Below, piece by piece: positions 1 through 9,015 of a stretch of DNA of 64,000 bases. How positions within the stretch are numbered: the stretch's first letter is position 1; each line of letters opens with the position of its first letter. Source of the stretch: Pseudonocardia sp. T1-2H (lineage in GTDB: Bacteria > Actinomycetota > Actinomycetes > Mycobacteriales > Pseudonocardiaceae); the NCBI RefSeq assembly GCF_038039215.1, contig NZ_JBBPCL010000003.1, positions 124,001 through 188,000 on the forward strand, in the 5' to 3' direction. The position numbers and the translations under genes are program-made. Below the pieces are notes generated by a model, which worked only from the letters and a program-made list of their open reading frames with translations, did no database searches and was not told the origin of the DNA.

Positions 1-465
1 CACGAACTGCCGGTCCCGCAGGCGGCTCCACAGCCCAGGGATGCCGGTGCCCGAGCCGCCGCTCCCGATCTGTTCGAGCAGCGCGCCGAACGGTGCGGTG
101 CCCTCCCCCACCACGACGTGGTCCACCGGCGGCTCGAAGAAGTCGTCAGGGAGCAGCGTCGCGTGGTGGCCGCCGACGACGGTGCGACACGCCGGGAGGA
201 CGCGCTTGACCAGAGCGCAGATCTCCAGGTTGCGCAGGACGTGCATCGAGTAGCCGGTCACGCCCGCGACGTCGGGTCGCCATGCCGCGAGCACGCCCTC
301 CAGGTCGTCGGGGTGCAGCCGCAGGTCGAGGATCCGCACCTCGTGCCCGGCCAGCCGCGCGGTCGCACCGACGTACTCGAGGGCGAGCGGCTCGGCGATC
401 GCACCCAGGTCACCCCACCCGATCAGCTCCCAGGCCACGTTCGGGTAGATCAGCAGCACCCGCAT
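1..465 (-). CDS. B12-binding (radical SAM type) protein, C-terminus beyond window
   Basis: Only the first 155 residues are inside the window; the gene continues past base 1. It starts MRVLLIYPNVAWE and continues with the layout of a cobalamin-binding domain of B12-dependent radical SAM enzymes: a PLALEYVGA segment, HEVRILDLR, then GGHHATLLPDD and VVGEG. The radical SAM CxxxCxxC cluster motif would lie further downstream and cannot be checked here. It is the last visible gene of the RiPP operon, 48 bases after the M36 peptidase gene. Such enzymes in RiPP clusters usually methylate unactivated carbons of the peptide; that role here is inference. The ATG at 465 opens directly onto the conserved domain. 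Confidence 0.75.
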   Translation of the reverse strand, partial: MRVLLIYPNVAWELIGWGDLGAIAEPLALEYVGATARLAGHEVRILDLRLHPDDLEGVLAAWRPDVAGVTGYSMHVLRNLEICALVKRVLPACRTVVGGHHATLLPDDFFEPPVDHVVVGEGTAPFGALLEQIGSGGSGTGIPGLWSRLRDRQFV

Positions 466-513
466 CGCCGGCTCCTCATCCGTCGGTCCCCAGGCTCACC
501 GGATCCTTCGCAC

Positions 514-2684
514 TCACCGGAGGGTCACCGTCAACGTCCACGACCGGAACACCCCGAGGCTCAACCGGAACCGGTCGGCGACCCTCAGCCGCCACCGTCC
601 GCGGATCGGCTGGCCGGTCAGGCCCAGCAGGCCGGGCGCCGACGCCGCGTCGTACACCATGACGAGGTCCGTGCCCGGGTCGGGATCCGCGGTACGCAGG
701 ACGACGTTCGTGCCTGCTGGGCTCGTTACCGTGACCTCGAGGTCGCCGCGGAACTCGTGCGCGACGTCGACCGCCACCTCGACCGTCCCGACCACGCCGT
801 CGACGTCGAATGACACCTCGCTGGAGATCCCGACCGGATCCTTGTCCGGGATGGCCCGCCGGGGCCGGGCCGTCGCGCTGTGCCGCGTGGGAGTAACGAC
901 GGGGATCCCGGGCGTCGAGAAGTCCTCGACGAGACCGTCGAGGCGGGCCCCGTCGCTCGACGCCCCCGGCCCCATCCCGAACCGGGCGAAGGCCGTCCAC
1001 AGCGCGGTCCGCGCCGCGGCGTGCGCGACGGCGGTGAGTTTTCCGCTGGCACGCATGCCCTCGAGCGCGCGCAGCATCGCGTCGCGCGCGTCGAGGAAGC
1101 TCGGGTTGGCCGGGGCGAGCTTGAGCGAGTCGACCACGACCTGCAGCGCCAGCGGCGTGCCGGTTCCGCGGGCGAACTCCATCAGGGTCGCACACCACAG
1201 CTCGCCGATCTGGTGCTTGGTGGCGAACTCGGGCGTCCCGAGGTCGCCGAAGCTGCCGGGGTAGTCGGCGTCGTAGCGGTGGCGGCGGATCCCGTCCGGA
1301 TTGTCCACCACCCACGCACCGATGACCGGCTCCTCCGTGATGCTGCAGGCGAAGAAGTCGCTCCAGCCCTCGCTCATCCCAGCGCTCTGCGCTGCGGTGA
1401 GCGACAGGGTGTTGATCGGCCCGCCGACGAGGCGGCTGGTCACCCCGTGGGTGTACTCGTGGAACACGACGGTCGCGTCGAGCGCGGTGTGCCGGCCGGT
1501 CGCCTCGACGATCCCCACATTGAGGCGAGGCCGCGCCCCGTCCTTCGGGGTCGTCATGTTCGCGGTGGCCGCGACGGTGCCCGGGAACACCGTCGCCACG
1601 ACCGAATCGCTCGCCACCCCGCCACGGCTGAGCGTGTCGGCCTGGAAGTTCCCGTCGGCCTCCCGGAACCCGAGCAGGTAGAACAGGTCGTGCAGGAGGC
1701 AGCAATAGTAGAAGAGGTTGACGACCCGTTGCGGGCCGGCGTCCGCGCCGCTGAACTCGACCTGCCCCCCACGACGGTGCCGCTCACCGGCTCGCCACCC
1801 TGCGTGTCGACCGCGGACACGCTGTTGCCCACCGTCTGCAGGCCGACGAGCCAGTCGTCGGGGAAACCGGCCGGGAGCGCGGTCGCGGTCTGCACCGGGT
1901 ACTCCCCCAGTGGTCGCGGGAACTGCACGGTGGTCCGCTGTTCGGCGCCGTTCTGCAGGAAGACCTCCCCGCGCCCGGCTATGCCCTGCGTGATCGAGGT
2001 CGCGTAGAGGATGGCGCCGTCGACGCCGTCGACGATGACCACGACGGACCGCACTGGCTCGGGGAGGTGCAGCTCCATCAGCCAGCCGAGGCGCAGGCCG
2101 CCCCGGACCGGCAACCACACCAGGTGGCACGCGATGCCCCTACCGGCGAACGGCCCCGGCTCAACGACCGTCGGTCGGGCCGGCAGGTCGGGAAAGGCGG
2201 CGATGACGTTCACCGGTACGACGGCGAGTTCGGGGAGGGTCCCGGTGCTCTGGCCGAAGGCATCGATCTCGGGCTCCCGGTTCTCGGGCTCGTTCAGGAA
2301 TCCGACGGCGCGGGAGACGGCGTCACCTGCGTCGACCGGAAGGGAGCCCGGGTCAACGCGGCCGACCTCGACGGTCGACCCGATGCTCTCCTGAAGTGCA
2401 CCGTCGGGCCCGAACAGGACCGTGGTGTCGGCCTGGAACAGCGGGATCCCGCGGTGGACCTGCTGGGCGTGCACCGCGACCGCGCCCGAGCTGGCCGTCT
2501 GGACGTTTGGGTCGGTCACGAACTCGATCTGTTCTCCCTCTCTGAGCCCCGACGACGGCCGCGTCTCCTGCAGGTGCAGGAGGGCTCGGCCGAGGAAGGT
2601 GCCCGGCCGCACCTCCAGCCCGGAGGCGGCGGCTGCCGACGTCTGGACGTACCGATCGAGGTCGCGGGTGTCGACGTCTTTCAT
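514..2684 (-). CDS. M36 (fungalysin-type) zinc metallopeptidase with C-terminal P-domain, frameshifted
   Basis: The N-terminal part (from MKDVDTRDL) resembles an FTP/propeptide region; the C-terminal frame carries HEYTHGVTSRL (HExxH zinc site) followed by EGWSDFFA, typical of M36, and ends in a P-proprotein-like beta domain (DLEVTVTSPAG). The two halves lie in different frames. Adding one base in the C6 run at 1765-1770 joins them into about 720 residues. The ATG at 2684 overlaps the upstream stop (ATGA) and has a GGAGGTGG Shine-Dalgarno. No Sec signal peptide is visible, which is unusual for this normally secreted family. Its place inside the RiPP operon suggests a role in precursor maturation (inference). 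It could instead be a truly inactivated gene. Confidence 0.72.
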
Positions 2685-4921
2685 GTCTGAGCCACCTCCC
2701 ACGGCGCCCCGCCGAGCGCCGTGCTCTCTAGGAGCCGCCGGCCCTCGTGGTCGTCGAGCGTCAGGTCGAGGACACCGGCGGCCTCGAGCCGGCGCACCGT
2801 GCGCACGGTCGCGTCCGGGTCGACGCCCAGCCTCTCTAGGAGGTCCGCCATCCGGGGGACGGTCGCCTCCGTGGCGATGTGCAGAACCTCCTGCTCGTCG
2901 GGACGGAGCAGGCGAGGTCGCCGGTAGCGGTGGAAGCGGACGCGGTCGTCCCCCGGCGCAGGGCGGCCGACCGCTGCGGAGACCGTCACCCGGAGTCGGA
3001 GCAGCGCCGCGCCGGCCTCGACGGGGTCGATCCGGTGCTCGCGCCCGGCGATGACGAGCCGTCGGACACCCAGTCGCAGGGCGCTCTCCACCGCATGCGT
3101 CGGTCGGCACGGTAAGCCGCGGCGAAGCCGGTCGTCGACCAGCACCGCCGGGGACCGGCACCAGTCCGGCAGCGGTCGCTGCGTAGCGAGTACGTCGATC
3201 ACGGCCTGACGCAGGTCGGTACGGCAGTCGTCGCGCTCCGGCGGCGTGACGGTGCGGGCCGCGGCCAGGACGACCGCCCAGTGCGCCTCGACGACCAGGG
3301 CGGCGTCCGGGTCGACCGGTGTGTCCGGCGCGAGCCAGGCGATGCCGGCGGGCCGGCCGGACGCGGGCACTGCCCAGCCGCACCCGCGCAGCCGGGCGAG
3401 CAGCGCGTCGGTCACCCGCCGCGGATCCGGGGTGCCGCGCAGGTTCACGGTCCCGTCGACCGCCGCGGCGACCCGCGCGCCCACGGCCTCCGGATGATCG
3501 ATCGCGGCCCACAGCAAGGCCGCGCGCAGCCACGACCACGCCGCCCTCCCGGGCGCCCCTTCCAGCGCGTCGAGGTGTGCCGCGCACAGCTCGGCGTGCA
3601 GCAGGTCGAACTGGCTCCCGACGCGATGGGTCGTCGCGAACGCCGCGGCGTAGTGGGCCCGGGCGGCACCGGCCTTCCCGCGCCGCCGGTGCAGGCGGGC
3701 GAGGTTCATCTCGTTGACGTAGCGCAGCCGCTGGTCGGGCTCCGCCGACGAGCGCAGCGCCGCCGCGATTTCGTCCTCGAGGGCGAGGGCAGCGGGAAGG
3801 TCACCGTTGCGCAGCGCGGCCAGCGCGGTGATGTTCATCAGGTAGAGGAACTCGCGGCGCTGCCGCCAGCCGGCAAGGGAGTCGGCGGCCGCGGTGAACT
3901 CGGCGAGTGCCTTCTGCGGTTCCCCGGACATCACCAGCCCCCATCCGCGGCTCTGCTGCAGGAAGCCCCGCAGCTCGGCCGGTGCGGACGCCGGTGCCGG
4001 TACGGCCGCCGCGGCGACGTCGAACCGCCGCAGCGCGATCGCGAGCCCGCACAGCTGGGCTTCGCACACGGCGCGCGCATGCGGGGTGCGGGCGCACCGC
4101 ACGGCGTGGCCGAGCAGGTCGAACGCCGCCTCCTCGTGGTGGTGCGCGAGCTCGGCCCACGCCTGCCGGCACAGGAGGGCGAGGTCGATGAAGTGGGCGT
4201 TCCCATAGCGCTGTGCGTAGGCGCACAGGCCGGACAGGCCGCGGGTCCGGGCTGCGAGGCGGTCGAAGTCCAGCGGGCCGGCCGCGGCCGCCGTACACCG
4301 CAGCGCGGGCGGCACCACGAACAGCCCAGAGGGGGTCGGGAGCAGGGCCGCTACAGCGGGGTCGTCGGCGAAGGCGCCCTGCAGCGCAGGATCGACCAAC
4401 CCCGGGACCAGCGCGAGCGTCGTCCGCGCGGCCGAGCCCGGATCGGGACGCCCGAGGTTGCCCGCCGCCGTGAGTGCCTCGGCATCCGCGACGACCAGGG
4501 TCAGGTCGGGCTCGATCCGGCGGCGCAGCCCGGCCAGGAACGCGCGGTCGTAGCGGCTCGGCGCCTCCGGTGAGACCGGCAGGACGGCCAGGCAGCCGCC
4601 GACCCCCCTGCGGCGCAACCGCTCGCCCACGATGTCCGCGGCCGTGATCGCGTCGATCACCAATAGGTCGCCGAGGGACTCCCGATCAACCGCGTGCCCG
4701 ATGAAATCCGCGTACTCAACGGCGCGCAGCGACCAGTCGACGTCGGTCGCGGCGGCATCGGCGATGCCCAGGTCGATGCCGGACCCGAGGGCGGCATCGA
4801 CCTGGGCGGCGAGCTGCGCCGCCGCGCTGCGGCCCCCCCAGGCACCCAGGCTGAGGTCGGCGACGACCCACACGCCCGACTCCAGGCCGCGAGCGTCCAG
4901 CCCCGCCGGCAGCACGGTCAT
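2681..4921 (-). CDS. uncharacterised RiPP-cluster protein with helical repeats and C-terminal winged-helix-like region
   Basis: 746 residues, no family recognised with certainty. The first ~240 residues are alpha/beta-like (GVWVVADLSLGAW). The middle (about 250-480) is Ala-rich and helical, with TPR-like repeats such as ALAEFTAAADSLAG and ARAHYAAAFATTHR. The last ~100 residues (RPDEQEVLHIATEATVPRM, then DATVRTVRRLEAAGVLDL) look like a winged helix. The start ATG overlaps the stop of the SagB gene (ATGA) and its own stop overlaps the M36 start, so it is translationally coupled inside the operon. A scaffold, immunity or regulatory role is possible; nothing in the sequence decides this. Confidence 0.7.
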   Translation of the reverse strand: MTVLPAGLDARGLESGVWVVADLSLGAWGGRSAAAQLAAQVDAALGSGIDLGIADAAATDVDWSLRAVEYADFIGHAVDRESLGDLLVIDAITAADIVGERLRRRGVGGCLAVLPVSPEAPSRYDRAFLAGLRRRIEPDLTLVVADAEALTAAGNLGRPDPGSAARTTLALVPGLVDPALQGAFADDPAVAALLPTPSGLFVVPPALRCTAAAAGPLDFDRLAARTRGLSGLCAYAQRYGNAHFIDLALLCRQAWAELAHHHEEAAFDLLGHAVRCARTPHARAVCEAQLCGLAIALRRFDVAAAAVPAPASAPAELRGFLQQSRGWGLVMSGEPQKALAEFTAAADSLAGWRQRREFLYLMNITALAALRNGDLPAALALEDEIAAALRSSAEPDQRLRYVNEMNLARLHRRRGKAGAARAHYAAAFATTHRVGSQFDLLHAELCAAHLDALEGAPGRAAWSWLRAALLWAAIDHPEAVGARVAAAVDGTVNLRGTPDPRRVTDALLARLRGCGWAVPASGRPAGIAWLAPDTPVDPDAALVVEAHWAVVLAAARTVTPPERDDCRTDLRQAVIDVLATQRPLPDWCRSPAVLVDDRLRRGLPCRPTHAVESALRLGVRRLVIAGREHRIDPVEAGAALLRLRVTVSAAVGRPAPGDDRVRFHRYRRPRLLRPDEQEVLHIATEATVPRMADLLERLGVDPDATVRTVRRLEAAGVLDLTLDDHEGRRLLESTALGGAPWEVAQT

Positions 4922-5709
4922 CTGTCCGGATCACCGCCTAGTGCGGTGAGGTAGACCGTGGAGTGGTTCAGACCGTCCAGGTCGAGGTAAGCGTCGACGT
5001 CACGGTCGAAGTAGCCGCCGACGTTGACAGCTGCGAAGCCGAGCGCCGCTGCGATGAGGTCGATGTTCTGCCCGACATGCCCGGCCTCCAGCAGGACGAA
5101 CCGGTAGCCCCGGTCCCCGTACTTGAAGGTGGAGCGGTAGAAGATCGCGGTGATGAAGATCGTCGCCGCTGCCGCGCGGGCGATGCCGGGCTGGACGAGC
5201 GCCGATTCGAAAGCCGGTGCGGGTTCCTCGCGCAGGAGCCGGAGAACGTGCCGCACCGGCTCGTAGTGGAACAGGCCGGCGGGGAGCCCGACGACGGCGG
5301 CGGCGTGGACGTACATCTCGAGCGGGTAGAGCGCACCGCCCGACGGGACGCTGCGGAAGGCGCGGGGGAACGGACCGTCGGGTTGCTGTTCCCGGACGCC
5401 GTAGGCGTAGTGGAGAACCGTCGAGAGGTCGCCGAGGGGTATCGCGCAGGAGGTCAGTTTCCGGCCCGTGGCTCGGCGGTCAAGCGCGGTCTGGAGGTCG
5501 ACGGTGCGCAGCCCGGTCCGTCGGGGCAGCTCGAACAGGGGGTGGCCGCGGTAGGACAGCGACTCGTGCAGGCGCTGCATCTGGTCGACGACGACCTGGT
5601 CCGGGGGAACCCCGCGGTGGCGGCTGGTCTTGGAGTTCTCGTGGAAGATCTCCCACGCGACGTCGTCCGACGGCGGTGCCGTTGTGCGGGGGGCCGGGAT
5701 CCTGCTCAC
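4918..5709 (-). CDS. SagB-type (ThcOx) FMN-dependent azoline dehydrogenase
   Basis: 263 residues of the nitroreductase-like SagB family. Recognisable parts are HENSKTSRH near the N-terminus, the flavin-binding RSVPSGGALYPLEMYV stretch, then YRSTFKYGDRGYRFVLLEAGH and a C-terminal ALGGDPDR. These enzymes oxidise thiazoline or oxazoline rings, made by YcaO on a precursor peptide, to thiazoles or oxazoles, using FMN in the cytoplasm. The gene follows YcaO after 10 bases with a GGAG-like Shine-Dalgarno, and its stop overlaps the next start. It implies that the Cys-rich core peptide ends up with aromatic azoles. Confidence 0.92.
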   Translation of the reverse strand: MSRIPAPRTTAPPSDDVAWEIFHENSKTSRHRGVPPDQVVVDQMQRLHESLSYRGHPLFELPRRTGLRTVDLQTALDRRATGRKLTSCAIPLGDLSTVLHYAYGVREQQPDGPFPRAFRSVPSGGALYPLEMYVHAAAVVGLPAGLFHYEPVRHVLRLLREEPAPAFESALVQPGIARAAAATIFITAIFYRSTFKYGDRGYRFVLLEAGHVGQNIDLIAAALGFAAVNVGGYFDRDVDAYLDLDGLNHSTVYLTALGGDPDR

Positions 5710-5719
5710 CTCGGGCTCC

Positions 5720-7042
5720 TCACGGGAAGGGGTGGGGCGCGGGGTTGTCCTCGGCGACGATGCCCGGGTGGCCGAGGCGCTGCGGCACCTCCCACAGCCG
5801 CGACCCGCCCAGCGCGCGGTAGCGGTGCCCCATGTAGAGCGGATGCAGGCCGGGCACGATCGCCCGCACGACGGTGAAGCCGGCGGATGCCACGTCCGGT
5901 GTGGTCAGATCAAGCAGCAGGACGTCGTGTCCTGCCGCCGCGAGCTGCCCTACGATGTGGCGGAAGCGCTCGCCGTCGTCACGGCCGGGGACCTCGCGCC
6001 GCAGGTCCGCCGGCCCGCCGCCGGAGAGGAAGTCGGCCCGATCGGCGTTGCGGTGATCGCACCAGAAGTTGAGGTGGTCGAGCTGGTCGACCACGTTGTC
6101 GTGATTCTCGCGCACCTCGAGCCGCGGAAGGCGGTCCATGATCTGCTGGGAATAGCGGCGGGTGTGCTCGAGCTCCTCGAGGGCCTTCCGGACCGCGTCG
6201 GCCGGATCTGGGGCGCATGCCGCTGCAAAGACCAGCGCGGCGCGCTCCGGCGACGTCGCGAGCAGAACAGTCATGATCGCGGGCACACCCAGGTCCGTGG
6301 TGATGTCGAGGATCCGGACCTCGAAGCCTGCCGTGCGGAACCGCTCCACCCGGTCCCGGTTTCGCGGGTCGAGGCCCGCAGGATCGAGCCCCGGTGGCGC
6401 GATCATGGCTTGCCAGGTGATCGTGAACGCGTCGCGTTCGACGACCTCGCACACGGCTCCGAGCGCTGCCTCGAGCGGGCTGCGCCCGCAGGCAAGACCG
6501 GTCGAGATCGGTTCCATGACCGGGGCCTCGCCGCTGCCCTGGTAGTAGAAGTAGGGGACGAACACCGCCGGGGCCGGAACGTGCTCGAGCGATCCGGTGG
6601 TCGCGTTGAACGCTGGGACCCAGCGGGCCGGCGTGTCGTCGTCAAAGGGCACGAACTGGAAGCCGGGGTCGGCGTACTGGGCGGCGCGGTAGAGGGCGAG
6701 CCGGGCGGGCGCGAGGCACGGGAAGTCCGCCTCGCGGCGGGTCACCAGCGGCAGGTCGTTCACATCGTAGACCGCGGCGCAGTAGCGCTCGACGGCCTCG
6801 CCGACCGCCTTGGCCGCTGCCGCCTCGGGATCGGTCGAGGCTCCGCCGCTGTTGCGGAAGTTCTGCTGGTGGGTGAATGCCCGGGTGTCGCAGGCCCGGG
6901 CGGCGTACTGGAAGAAGTCCGGGGCACCCGCGGCGCGAGGTACCTCCTGCAGCTCGGAAACGATGCCGACGTGCTCGTCGCAGAGCAGACCCATTCGGAA
7001 AGGCGGCTCACGAACCACGGTCGCCCGCTGCGCGCTCCTCAT
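5720..7042 (-). CDS. YcaO-type cyclodehydratase of a TOMM cluster
   Basis: 440 residues from MRSAQRATVVREPP. It has YcaO features: SGGASTDPEAAAAKAVGEAVERY early on (ATP/Mg site region), the CEVVERDAFTITWQ block in the middle, and a proline-rich end (NPAPHPFP) like the PxPxP C-terminus of azoline-forming YcaO enzymes. It would use ATP to convert core Cys (and Thr/Ser) residues to azolines. Longer upstream starts exist in the frame, but the ATG at 7042 overlaps the stop of the leader-binding gene (ATGA) and begins the conserved region. The partner protein is the adjacent E1-like/RRE protein, giving a split cyclodehydratase. Confidence 0.93.
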   Translation of the reverse strand: MRSAQRATVVREPPFRMGLLCDEHVGIVSELQEVPRAAGAPDFFQYAARACDTRAFTHQQNFRNSGGASTDPEAAAAKAVGEAVERYCAAVYDVNDLPLVTRREADFPCLAPARLALYRAAQYADPGFQFVPFDDDTPARWVPAFNATTGSLEHVPAPAVFVPYFYYQGSGEAPVMEPISTGLACGRSPLEAALGAVCEVVERDAFTITWQAMIAPPGLDPAGLDPRNRDRVERFRTAGFEVRILDITTDLGVPAIMTVLLATSPERAALVFAAACAPDPADAVRKALEELEHTRRYSQQIMDRLPRLEVRENHDNVVDQLDHLNFWCDHRNADRADFLSGGGPADLRREVPGRDDGERFRHIVGQLAAAGHDVLLLDLTTPDVASAGFTVVRAIVPGLHPLYMGHRYRALGGSRLWEVPQRLGHPGIVAEDNPAPHPFP

Positions 7043-8112
7043 CCGTGCGGTCCGTGCGTCCCCGGCAGGAGCACGTTGCAGAACAGCTCCGTCGTCGAAC
7101 GCCTCTCGGCGGTGCCGCAGACGGGGCACCGCGGAAGTTTTAGGACCGGCCGGGCCGTCAGCTGCGGGGCAAGCAGGTCGACCTCGACGAGGGTGCCGAT
7201 GGTGCGGGGGCTCGCCCACTCCCCGAGGAACCGCGACACCTCAAGCGCGGCGAGGTTGCCGAGCACGGCCGGCAGCGCCGGGTGGAACGCCGCATTGACG
7301 CCCTGCCCCACGAACGCCAGCTCCTCGGCGGCCCGGAACGTCTCCGGGTTGTCGACGTTGGAGTTCCGGCGGACGCGGGCGCACTCGAAGCAGGCGGTCT
7401 CGCCGGGCAGGAAGAGCGGTCCGACGTACCCGACGAGGTCTTGGAGGACGACTGGAAGGAACGCGATCCCGCGGCGGGCGCAGTAGACGTTCCAGACCCG
7501 CATGAGCTCCAGGCCGCCGAAGTCCGACGTGGCGACCAGGCAGTCCACGTCGTCGCCGACGTCGGACACGGCCGCCCACGAGGCGTACTCGACGGGCTGC
7601 GGGAGCGACGGCGTCCACTCCCGCGGCTCGACCGTCCCGCTCTCGTCGAGCAGCCGGAGGTTGCACAGGAAGGGGTAGTTGACGACCTCGACGGACTCGA
7701 ACCCGGCCGCGAGGAGGTTGCCGACGAGGGTCCGTGACACCTCATTGACGCCGACGACGGTCACCCGGGCCTTGGCTGCCCGTTCCGCGGCGTCTGCGGC
7801 GGCAGGTCCGGCCGACCAGTAGAACAGGTCGAGCGGCGTCTCAACGTGACCGTCACCGTCCGCCGACGCCGCGGGGACGAGCAGGCGGTGCCGGTCGAGC
7901 TCCTCGAGCAGCCGACGGACGTTCGGGTCGTCGCCGTCGTCCGGGGGCAGTCCGCGCGCCATCCGGTCCAGCACACGCAGGGTGAGCCCGTAGGCGCCCG
8001 CGCCGGCCACCCGCAGCTCCATCCGCCCGCGCTTGATGATCACGCCGTCCGTCACAGGGACGAGCTGGAGAGGCAGGACCGCCGCGCGGCCCGGCCGCAG
8101 CTCACTGGACAT
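7039..8112 (-). CDS. TOMM precursor leader-binding protein (RRE plus E1/ocin-ThiF-like)
   Basis: 357 residues. The N-terminal ~80 residues (LQLVPVTDGVIIKRGRMELR) look like a PqqD-type winged-helix RRE that grips the leader peptide. The rest resembles the ThiF/E1-like partner of YcaO: VTVVGVNEVSRTLVGNLLAAG is a Rossmann-like start, and CFECARVRR plus CPVCG form a four-Cys zinc site. It should present the precursor to YcaO. I chose ATG 8112, preceded by GGAAAG; a GTG at 8151 is possible but leaves only 9 bases after the precursor gene. The stop overlaps the YcaO start. Confidence 0.88.
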   Translation of the reverse strand: MSSELRPGRAAVLPLQLVPVTDGVIIKRGRMELRVAGAGAYGLTLRVLDRMARGLPPDDGDDPNVRRLLEELDRHRLLVPAASADGDGHVETPLDLFYWSAGPAAADAAERAAKARVTVVGVNEVSRTLVGNLLAAGFESVEVVNYPFLCNLRLLDESGTVEPREWTPSLPQPVEYASWAAVSDVGDDVDCLVATSDFGGLELMRVWNVYCARRGIAFLPVVLQDLVGYVGPLFLPGETACFECARVRRNSNVDNPETFRAAEELAFVGQGVNAAFHPALPAVLGNLAALEVSRFLGEWASPRTIGTLVEVDLLAPQLTARPVLKLPRCPVCGTAERRSTTELFCNVLLPGTHGPHG

Positions 8113-8160
8113 AGAATCGCTTTCCGGACCGGGCACCACAGACGGGACCACGGGCGCCGG

Positions 8161-8652
8161 TCACGCCGCGCGAATCATGGGCTCCGGGACGGCCGCCGCC
8201 GTGCAGCAACAGCACGGGGTGCAGCAGCAGCAAGCGTCGCCGTCGCTCTCGACCGTCTGCAGCCCACTGACGTCGAAGCTCTGGTGGAAGGCCTCTTCGA
8301 CGGTCTTGAGGTCGTCGAAGGTGATGTTGAGCTCCGCCATCTTCGCTTTGCCACCCGGCTCCTGGAGCGCGAGCAGGTCCGCCTTTGTCAGCTTCATCGC
8401 CGCAGGCGACAAGAGCTTCGCCTGGTCCGGCGACAGCATCTTGAAAATCGGCGTGTCGAGCGGGAGCGGGCCGCTGTGCCCGCCGGCCGTCGGCCCCTCC
8501 ACTTCAGCCGTGGCGTCCAGGGCGTGCCGCAACGCCTGCAACGCCAGCAACGGATGCGCCAGCACCGCATCGCGCAGACTCTGCAGGCTCAGCTCGGGAG
8601 CCGCTGGTGGGGCGCTCGTGTCGACAACGAGAATTCGGAACTCGATTGCCAT
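8161..8652 (-). CDS. RiPP precursor peptide with poly-Cys core (CCCCTPCCCC)
   Basis: 163 residues. A long acidic/helical leader (LSPDQAKLLSPAAMKLTKAD, then ITFDDLKTVEEAFHQSFDVS) ends in ESDGDA. The core CCCCTPCCCCT follows at residues 141-151, then AAAVPEPMIRAA. Two blocks of four cysteines divided by Thr-Pro are ideal YcaO/SagB substrates and predict up to eight thiazoles, with possible methyloxazoles from Thr. I chose the ATG at 8652, which has GAGGGGG seven bases upstream; a start at 8670 would add six residues. First gene of the operon, 48 bases before the leader-binding gene. The cleavage site and ring number cannot be read from sequence. Confidence 0.88.
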   Translation of the reverse strand: MAIEFRILVVDTSAPPAAPELSLQSLRDAVLAHPLLALQALRHALDATAEVEGPTAGGHSGPLPLDTPIFKMLSPDQAKLLSPAAMKLTKADLLALQEPGGKAKMAELNITFDDLKTVEEAFHQSFDVSGLQTVESDGDACCCCTPCCCCTAAAVPEPMIRAA

Positions 8653-9015
8653 GTGGGCCCCCTCAGGCACGGACTACGCGACATTGCCCACGAGTGTCCC
8701 GACGCCCATAAAGTATGTCAACGGTCACATTCTGATCTGGAGAACGTTTTGTCAAGGGCGCAGGGTGAAACGGTGTCCGCGGCCGTCGCCGGGGACACCG
8801 CTTCGTTGACCTGGGTGAGGTAAGTGGTGACGAGCGTGTCGGCTATCGACGCGTCGTCAGTCTGATATACGCGGGTTGGTTACCGCAGGACGGTCTGTTC
8901 GGCTCGAGCAGGTCCGCTTGTCTAACACCGAGCGTGACCGGCACCCACCCGGGGCGGCGGTTGCTCATAGGACTTTCGCGGATTCGCTCACAGGCGTTGC
9001 CGTCACCTCTGCTGC
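8653..9015. other. intergenic region upstream of the RiPP operon
   Basis: No coding region is supported here. It holds the likely operon promoter next to the precursor gene. Beyond about 8850 lies sequence of unknown origin, up to the broken end of an IS5-family fragment. Confidence 0.4.
8716..8755 (-). promoter_or_regulatory. candidate promoter(s) of the RiPP operon
   Basis: Two TTGACA hexamers (-35 consensus) occur on the minus strand at 8755-8750 and 8721-8716, 64-103 bases before the precursor ATG. The upstream one has GAATGT 17 bases later as a weak -10. The downstream one is followed by TACTTTATGG, which itself resembles a -10. Which of them is used cannot be told. Confidence 0.35.

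Noticed and set aside
476..1705. Long minus-strand frame across the M36 gene
   Set aside because: It is a shadow of the real M36 frame, Arg-rich and without motifs; HEYTHG is in the other frame.
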